Shown here in pieces: positions 59,195 to 64,000 of a stretch of DNA of 64,000 nucleotides. Made by a program: the position numbers and the translations under genes. The DNA comes from G963675935 sp963675935 (GTDB lineage Bacteria > Planctomycetota > Planctomycetia > Pirellulales > Thermoguttaceae), in the NCBI GenBank assembly GCA_963675935.2, contig OY780964.2:930001-994000 (forward strand), given 5' to 3'. Position 1 is the stretch's first letter, and each line of letters starts with the position of its first letter. The notes under the pieces were generated by a model, which saw only the letters and a list, made by a program, of their open reading frames with translations, was not told the DNA's origin and did not search any database.

Positions 59195-61269
59195 AATCGA
59201 CACAACGATCACAACGCCGGCGATCGGGCAAAACGGGGACAAGCGTTTCGCTGTTCCCGTTCCTGGCCGTATTGATCTGCATGATGGGCGCCCTGGTGCC
59301 CCTGCTGCTGGTCATCAGCCGGACCGCGCGGCTCCAGGCCGAGGCCGGCGCGCGGGCCAAGTTCGCTGAGCGGATCGTGCAGCAGAACTCCGAACTGCAA
59401 ACCCGGCGGGAAGACGTGCAGTGGCGCATCGAACAACTGAAATCGGCCGGCCATGCGACCGAAGCCGAGCTGGCCGATGCCCGACTTGAGCTGGGCCACC
59501 TCGAAGATCACTCGCGACGTTTGCGTGAACAGCTCAAACGCCACGAAAACACCATCGCCGAAATCGAGCGTCTCGAAAATGCCGACAGCGGACAGCGCGC
59601 CCAAACCCAGGCGGAAATACGGCGCATCCGCGCTGAGATCGAGACGGCGAAAAATCAACTCGGCGACGTCGCCAAAATCGCGGCCCAACAAAACCGTTCC
59701 TACGCCGTCGTGCCCTACGAGGGTCCGAATCAAACCCGGCGCAGGCCGATCTACATCGAATGCCGCGAAGAGGCCGTCGTGCTCCAGCCTGAGGGCATCG
59801 CGCTGGTCGATGACGATTTCGAGGGGCCGCTCGGCCCCGGCAATCCCTTGGCGGCCTCGCTCCGGGCGATGCGCGAGTATCTTCAATCGCAAAGCCGGCT
59901 CGATCCGCAGGCGGGCGAACCCTATCCCATGTTGCTGGTTCGGCCCAGCGGAATCGCCGCGTATTACGCCGCAAGAGCCGCCATGAAATCGTGGGGAAGC
60001 GATTTCGGCTATGAGCTGATCGGCGACGACTGGAAACTCGCTTACCAATCGCCCGATCCGCAATTGGCTGCCGTCGTTCGCCAGACGCTCGTTTCGGCCC
60101 GCGCGACCCAGGCCCGGCTGATCGCGGCGGCCCCGCGTCAGTATCCGAATCGCAAGACGTATCGGGCGTCGAACAACGGCGGCTTCGTGCCCGACGGCGA
60201 GGAACCGGGAACAGGCGGCGGAGGACGCGGGACGGGAGGCGGCTATAATCCGTATGTCGCCGCAGCCGAACGCCCCGCGCCGGCGGTTCCCGCCGGCGGC
60301 GTTTATGGAAGTGCCGTTGGAACGGATTCTAGTTCTTTGGTCAATAACAATAATGAAAATAGCCGGGGGCCAACGGCCCGCGGCAGCAGCGGCGCAGTTG
60401 CCTCGGGCGGCGGTTACGGGAACGCTTATGGGAGCGTCGCGGGAGACAGCGGCGTGGGAGACATTGCCGAAAACTCTTCCAATAGCCAAGGTCCAACGAT
60501 CCGCGGCGCTGGGGGTGAAAATCTCGCCCAAAATGTTTCCGAAAACTCTTCCAATAGCCGGGGGCCAACGGCCCGCGGCAGCAGCGGCGAAAACCGCGAG
60601 GAAACCGGCAATCGCTACGTCACAGGCGCCGAACCGCGGGCTGTTGGCCCCCGGCTATCGAGAGATGCCTCAGACACATCGAGGACGCCACAATCTGCCG
60701 AGCGGCCCGAGGGCTACGTCGTCGGTCAGCCCGGCCGCGAACAGCCGCAAATCAAACCGACCGACGCGGCGAACGATCCCGCTTTGGCCGAGGCGTCGCG
60801 CGGCCATGCCCTGCGGCCGGGCGAATGGGAACCGACGCCGGACCCGCTGCCGAAACCTCCCAAGGAAGATAAGAACGATTCGTTCGACAAGAACAAAGAA
60901 AAGAAACGGCCGCCGGCGAGTTTGGCGGAGCGGCGTGGCGAGGACTGGGGCCTGCGCGACGCGGCGCGCGGTTCGGTCGGCGTTACTCGGCCGATTCGCG
61001 TCGAGTGTTACGCCGACCGGCTGGTGATTCGCGCCGACCGCAACCCGGCCGACGACAAGGCGATTCCGTTTGGCCCTCGCACGGTAACGTCGATCGACCT
61101 GTTCGTTTCCGCGACGTGGGAACACATGGAGCGATGGGGGATCGCCGGCCGCGGGATGTATTGGCGTCCGGTGTTGCACGTCTCGGTGGCCCCCGGCGCC
61201 GAACAGCGTTTTGTCGAGTTTTCAGCCCTGCTGGAAGGCAGCGGATTGGCGATTGTGAGAAAACAGTAG
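59191..61269 (+). CDS. ExbD/MotB-position periplasmic protein carrying repeat-derived inserts
   Basis: The 692-residue product has one N-terminal TM helix (SVSLFPFLAVLICMMGALVP), a coiled coil (about 45-160), a globular part (YAVVPYEGPNQTRRRPIYIE and WGSDFGYELIGDDW), a low-complexity Gly/Ser/Asn segment (about 330-510), and a C-terminal domain with RPIRVECYADRLVIRADRNP. It sits where ExbD or TolR would lie beside the channel gene. Within the low-complexity part, NSRGPTARGSSG occurs twice, a diverged NSQGPTIRGAGG once, and RAVGPRLSR encodes the inverse; these are translations of the CCGGGGGCC core of dispersed MITEs. The native linker has thus been expanded by repeats without loss of frame. 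Confidence 0.82.
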   Translation: MKSTQRSQRRRSGKTGTSVSLFPFLAVLICMMGALVPLLLVISRTARLQAEAGARAKFAERIVQQNSELQTRREDVQWRIEQLKSAGHATEAELADARLELGHLEDHSRRLREQLKRHENTIAEIERLENADSGQRAQTQAEIRRIRAEIETAKNQLGDVAKIAAQQNRSYAVVPYEGPNQTRRRPIYIECREEAVVLQPEGIALVDDDFEGPLGPGNPLAASLRAMREYLQSQSRLDPQAGEPYPMLLVRPSGIAAYYAARAAMKSWGSDFGYELIGDDWKLAYQSPDPQLAAVVRQTLVSARATQARLIAAAPRQYPNRKTYRASNNGGFVPDGEEPGTGGGGRGTGGGYNPYVAAAERPAPAVPAGGVYGSAVGTDSSSLVNNNNENSRGPTARGSSGAVASGGGYGNAYGSVAGDSGVGDIAENSSNSQGPTIRGAGGENLAQNVSENSSNSRGPTARGSSGENREETGNRYVTGAEPRAVGPRLSRDASDTSRTPQSAERPEGYVVGQPGREQPQIKPTDAANDPALAEASRGHALRPGEWEPTPDPLPKPPKEDKNDSFDKNKEKKRPPASLAERRGEDWGLRDAARGSVGVTRPIRVECYADRLVIRADRNPADDKAIPFGPRTVTSIDLFVSATWEHMERWGIAGRGMYWRPVLHVSVAPGAEQRFVEFSALLEGSGLAIVRKQ

Positions 61270-61309
61270 GTTATGCTTCAGCATAACGCGGCAAAGCCGC
61301 AACCAAATG
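61268..61309. terminator. Short hairpin after the MotB-position gene
   Basis: GGTTATGCTTCAGCATAACG contains the perfect palindrome GTTATGC/GCATAAC. It begins in the stop region of the preceding gene and may reduce transcription into the next; there is no T-run, so factor-independent termination is weak. Confidence 0.45.
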
Positions 61310-61476
61310 GGTCTTAGGTCTTAGGTCTTAGGTCTTAGGTCTTAGGTCTTAGCCCCAAGCCCCAAGCCCCAAGCCCCAAGCCCTAAGACCCAAGCCCTAA
61401 GACCCAAGACTCAAGACTCAAGACTCAAGACCTAAGCCCCAAGACCCAAGACCCAAGACCTAAAACCTAAAACCTA
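61310..61476. repeat. GGTCTTAGG tandem array with complementary CCAAGAC array
   Basis: Five or so TTAGGTC units (GGTCTTAGGTCTTAGGTCTT) are followed by CCCCAAG units and then by CCCAAGACTCAAGACTCAAG and AAGACCTAAAACCT, so the first third can fold on the last. It is the longest member of the family at 1881 and 31555. It lies directly before the third operon gene, three bases from its start. Confidence 0.85.
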
Positions 61477-61479
61477 TCC

Positions 61480-62486
61480 ATGCCCCGACCCATCGTACAA
61501 CATGGCGAGCCTGTCAACGGCGATTCCTTTTTGGACATCGTCGCCAGCGTCATTAGCATCATGATTATCATGGTGGTCATGGTGGGCATGAAAATTAAGA
61601 ACGGTCCGGTTACAGTGGCCCTGCCGTCGAATCCCGTCGCCGCCGAACTGGAGAAGGACGTGGCCGTCGAGCAGTCGCTTCGGGGCGACGCGAGAAAAAT
61701 GGCCGAGGAAATCCGCGATCTTAAGCGTCAGACGGCCGTGATCGGCTTGCAGCGTGCCGTGTTGTCCACGACGGTCGGGGCCGTTGAAGAAAAAATCCAA
61801 GAGCATCGTCAAACGCTCGACGCCGCCAAACAGGCCGACTTCGATCTGGCCCGCGAGCTTTCGGAAGCGAAGTTCCAACTCGCCGAGCTCGTCCGCCAGC
61901 GCGAACAGGCCGCCAGGCGTCGGCCGCGCCGATCATCGTCGAGAGCTATCCGACGCCGATCAGCCGCGCGGTCGACGGACCCGAGGCGCATCTGCTGATC
62001 GAGAACGGCCGCGTGCTGTTCGTGCCGCTCGAAGAGCTTCTGCAACGTTTTCAAGATCAAGCGCAGCGGCAGATTTACAAGTTGCAAGGCCAGCCGGAGT
62101 TGACCGACACGATTGGGCCGGTCGAAGGGTTTCGGCTTCGCTACACGCTCGAGCGGCACGACGTTTCGCCCGAGGAATTTCGCTCGACCGGCCACGGCGG
62201 CAGCTACGCCCGGCTGAAGCGGTGGACGCTCATTCCTGTGTCGAACGACTTGGGCGAGCCGGTGCGGCTGGCTCTTCAAGACGGCTCGGAATTCCGCCAC
62301 ACGCTCAAAAAAATCTTGCCGGGCCGAACGACAATCACCATTTGGGTTTATCCCGACGGTTTCGACGCCTTCCGTCAAATCCGTCGCGAGTTGTATCGGC
62401 AAAACTATTTGATCGCGGCGCGGCCGTTGCCGCCGGGCGAGCCGATCGCCGGATCGCCGGACGGCAGCAAGTCGGCGGCGCAGTGA
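61480..62486 (+). pseudogene. Third gene of the MotA/ExbB-type operon, frameshifted
   Basis: Bases 61480-61998 encode a TM-anchored coiled-coil start (SFLDIVASVISIMIIMVVMV), open until the arginine-rich nonsense RRRPRRSSSRAIRRRSAARS. The true continuation appears in another frame from about 61915: PIIVESYPTPISRAVDGPEA, then LFVPLEELLQRFQDQAQRQI and RLALQDGSEFRHTLKKILPG, ending at 62486. IIVESYPTPhSRxVDGPEAH is a conserved segment of the planctomycete partner protein of this operon type, so the two frames are one gene of about 335 codons with a one-base gain (or two-base loss) near 61905-61920. It may be real inactivation or an assembly error. Confidence 0.8.
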
Positions 62487-62517
62487 CAGAACTGCAAAGT
62501 TGTTCGTAGTTCCGCCT

Positions 62518-62726
62518 TTAGTTCTACTGCGCATGGTTGGATGGTAGTTTCGTTTAGCCGGCGGGCTTGCCCGCCGTGAGATTTGCCGCAAAACCCCGTA
62601 TGAGGACACGGCGGACAAGTCCACCGGCTAAACGACTTGTTGTCGCATTCACGCTTAATGACATAACTCGTTGACACAATTCATGTTGTGGCAAACATGC
62701 TGGCCAACCATGCGCAGTAGAACTAA
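62518..62726. mobile_element. MITE with 23-bp perfect terminal inverted repeats
   Basis: TTAGTTCTACTGCGCATGGT plus TGG at 62518-62540 is the exact reverse complement of 62704-62726. The 209-base unit has no reading frame and contains a nested GTTTAGCCGGCGGGCTTG ... CACCGGCTAAAC palindrome (62553-62631) and a TTGACACAATTCATGTTGTG segment. No second copy with these ends is in the window. Confidence 0.85.
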
Positions 62727-62746
62727 GCGGGACATTGCGACATTGT

Positions 62747-63769
62747 TCATCGGACGCTTGCTTCCCCTCGCAATCCCTTCCATTTCTCCGACTCGCGGGT
62801 TTCTTCTCGACCGTCCATCGTGCGGACGAGAAACGCCGCCGTGCCGGGCGTGTTTTCAATGAGCTTCAACCCCTTTTTCATGCCAAGAATCGCAACGGCC
62901 GATGAAAGGCCATCGGTGCTCAAACCGTCGGGCCCGACGACCGTCACGCCGTCGTGGTGTGTAAGCGGAGAACCAGTTCGCGGATCGATCAGGTGCGAAT
63001 AGCGAGTGCCCTGGATGACGGCATATTGCCACAGGTCGCCGGAAGTGGAAATCGCCGCGTGCGAAAGATAGAGATACTCGCGCGGCGGGCTGCCGACCGC
63101 CGGCGGGGCAATGCCGATCCGCCAGCCGGGCCGTTCGGGCGGCGGATCGCCCACGCCGATGTTGCCGCCCGCCTCGACCATCATCCGCGTAATCCCCCGG
63201 GCGCGCAGGGCCCTCATCGCCTCGTCGACCGCGTAGCCCTTGGCGATTCCGCCGAGGTCCAATCGCATCTTCGGCCGCAGGAGTTCCACCGCCTGTTGGT
63301 CCGGGTGAAGCCGAACGAACCGATAGCCGACTTTCGACCTAGCTTCTCGCAGCGAGTCGGGCGAGGGAAGTTCCTTGGTTCGCCGGGCGTTGCGCCAGAT
63401 TTTGACCACCGGCCCGACGGTCACGTCGAATGCCCCGTCCGAGCGTTCCGAAAGTTCCAACGAGCGGACCAACACACGCCAGAGATCGTTGCTGACGCGG
63501 ACGGGCTCCCCCTCGGTCGAGGTATCACAAAGTCGCCGCAGTTCGCTTTGCGGGTCGTAATCGCTCAGCAGCGCATTGAGGTCGTGGAACCGTGCAAACC
63601 CCGCCTGCGCGGCGGCGGCCGCTGTTGCGTTGTCGGCCGCATACAGTATAATGCGGATTGGCACGGCCATCTCGGTCTGCGCGAACTCGAACCGCTCGAG
63701 GGGCGAGGCCGCCGACGCAGTGGCCGTCCACCCCATGCCTATCAGCCACAAAATCACTAGCCTTCCCAT
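62747..63769 (-). CDS. apbE: FAD:protein FMN transferase ApbE, exported
   Basis: ApbE attaches FMN to a Thr of electron-transfer proteins (for example NqrB/C, RnfG or other FMN-binding domain proteins) in the periplasm. The 340-residue product has a signal peptide (ILWLIGMGWTATASAASP) and the typical blocks GAFDVTVGPVVKIWRNARRT, RLDLGGIAKGYAVDEAMRAL near 172, VEAGGNIGVGDPPP near 200 and RYSHLIDPRTGSPL near 255. The Mg-binding segment that usually reads VxAxxAxxADALATAL is here VVGPDGLSTDGLSSAVAILG, with the expected Asp before the Gly. It is divergent from a lipoprotein that could be a client. Confidence 0.93.
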   Translation of the reverse strand: MGRLVILWLIGMGWTATASAASPLERFEFAQTEMAVPIRIILYAADNATAAAAAQAGFARFHDLNALLSDYDPQSELRRLCDTSTEGEPVRVSNDLWRVLVRSLELSERSDGAFDVTVGPVVKIWRNARRTKELPSPDSLREARSKVGYRFVRLHPDQQAVELLRPKMRLDLGGIAKGYAVDEAMRALRARGITRMMVEAGGNIGVGDPPPERPGWRIGIAPPAVGSPPREYLYLSHAAISTSGDLWQYAVIQGTRYSHLIDPRTGSPLTHHDGVTVVGPDGLSTDGLSSAVAILGMKKGLKLIENTPGTAAFLVRTMDGREETRESEKWKGLRGEASVR

Positions 63770-63868
63770 GTGGGTCGGTCCCTCCTGTGTCGGTTGACGC
63801 TTTGTCGGTGTTTTCTGAAGCTCGATTTTTCGATTTCATTGATTTCATTAAGGAAGAAGGAGTCCCTG

Positions 63869-64000
63869 ATGTCTAGCGTAGTGCATACCGTGTGCTTTCC
63901 GCAACGGCTGGCAAGTCTTTTGATGGTCCTTTCGGTCTTGGCGCTGTTGGGTTGCCAGCCGAGCGCCCCGGCGAAGAAGGATGCGCCGAAGAGTTCGCCC
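63869..64000 (+). CDS. Lipoprotein, 5' part only
   Basis: Forty-four codons are visible before the window ends. The start has AGGAAGAAGGAG upstream, and the signal peptide QRLASLLMVLSVLALLGC ends in a lipobox with Cys near residue 29, followed by the Pro/Lys-rich linker QPSAPAKKDAPKSSP. The family cannot be known from this much. Its divergent partner is apbE, so an FMN-bearing or redox lipoprotein would make sense, but a thioredoxin-like protein is equally possible. Confidence 0.7.
   Translation, partial: MSSVVHTVCFPQRLASLLMVLSVLALLGCQPSAPAKKDAPKSSP

Noticed and set aside
61310..61476. Possible CRISPR array
   Set aside because: The units are 7-14 bases, contiguous, and complementary between halves; there are no spacers of constant length and no cas genes.

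Overview
The window reads as a piece of a planctomycete chromosome, probably order Pirellulales or a relative. The pointers are a GC-rich sequence, a DUF1080 (3-keto-disaccharide hydrolase) protein, a pseudopilin/DUF1559 remnant, a HzsA-like multi-domain cytochrome, a sialate O-acetylesterase, a XylR-type AraC regulator, and a very high density of short palindromic extragenic repeats. Taxonomy is inferred from gene content; there is no rRNA and I saw no tRNA.

Layout. 1-1.3 kb: end of a YihY/BrkB membrane protein, then a decayed DUF433/DUF5615 toxin-antitoxin pair and a truncated DUF3800 gene. 1.5-3.6 kb: groES-groEL. 3.9-6.6 kb: a small membrane protein, an orphan Phd-like antitoxin, a clipped DUF1559 gene and an intact two-ORF insertion sequence with 34-bp inverted ends. 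6.6-12 kb: a CHASE/PAS/GAF hybrid histidine kinase overlapping a REC-GGDEF response regulator. 12.3-24 kb: a carbohydrate region with a XylR-like regulator divergent from a HzsA-like dihaem protein, a Tat-exported cupin, an SDR dehydrogenase, a DeoC aldolase and an FGGY kinase, then a YVTN-propeller/dihaem peroxidase-like protein and a chorismatase-like RidA protein. 24-31.5 kb: PP2C phosphatase, OmpA lipoprotein, a prepilin-peptidase-like protein without its aspartates, LOG protein, TlpA-like thioredoxin, SASA esterase. 31.6-35.2 kb: nucleoside phosphorylase-like protein, a type II restriction-modification pair (beta-class methylase plus PaeR7I-family endonuclease), DUF1080 protein. 35.2-38.7 kb: a ResB-CcsA fusion for cytochrome c maturation, carrying an in-frame repeat insertion.

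38.8-46.1 kb: an [FeFe] hydrogenase locus made of HydC (NuoE-like), a HydB fused to a GltD/NfnB-like flavoprotein, and HydA, likely an NAD(P)-linked and possibly electron-bifurcating enzyme. A separate cassette of three unrecognised small genes plus a DUF2283 gene sits between HydB and HydA. 46.8-55.9 kb: a terpenoid-cyclase-fold repeat protein, rsmH followed by a one-TM LysM protein, a site-2 protease, an NCS2 purine permease, an RluD-type pseudouridine synthase and a TPR protein. 56.0-57.8 kb: an ISKra4-like element inserted, with a 9-bp duplication, into one of the dispersed palindromes. 58-62.5 kb: a MotA/TolQ/ExbB-type operon whose third gene is frameshifted. 62.7-64 kb: an ApbE flavin transferase divergent from a lipoprotein cut by the window end.

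The most distinctive signal is the repeat load. At least eight families of palindromic or inverted-repeat elements fill the intergenic spaces, supply stop codons to several genes, have entered two coding sequences in frame, and host an IS insertion. One family (three copies near 25.5 and 52.3 kb) keeps its loop while its stem changes by compensating substitutions, as expected of a structured RNA or a folding-constrained DNA element.
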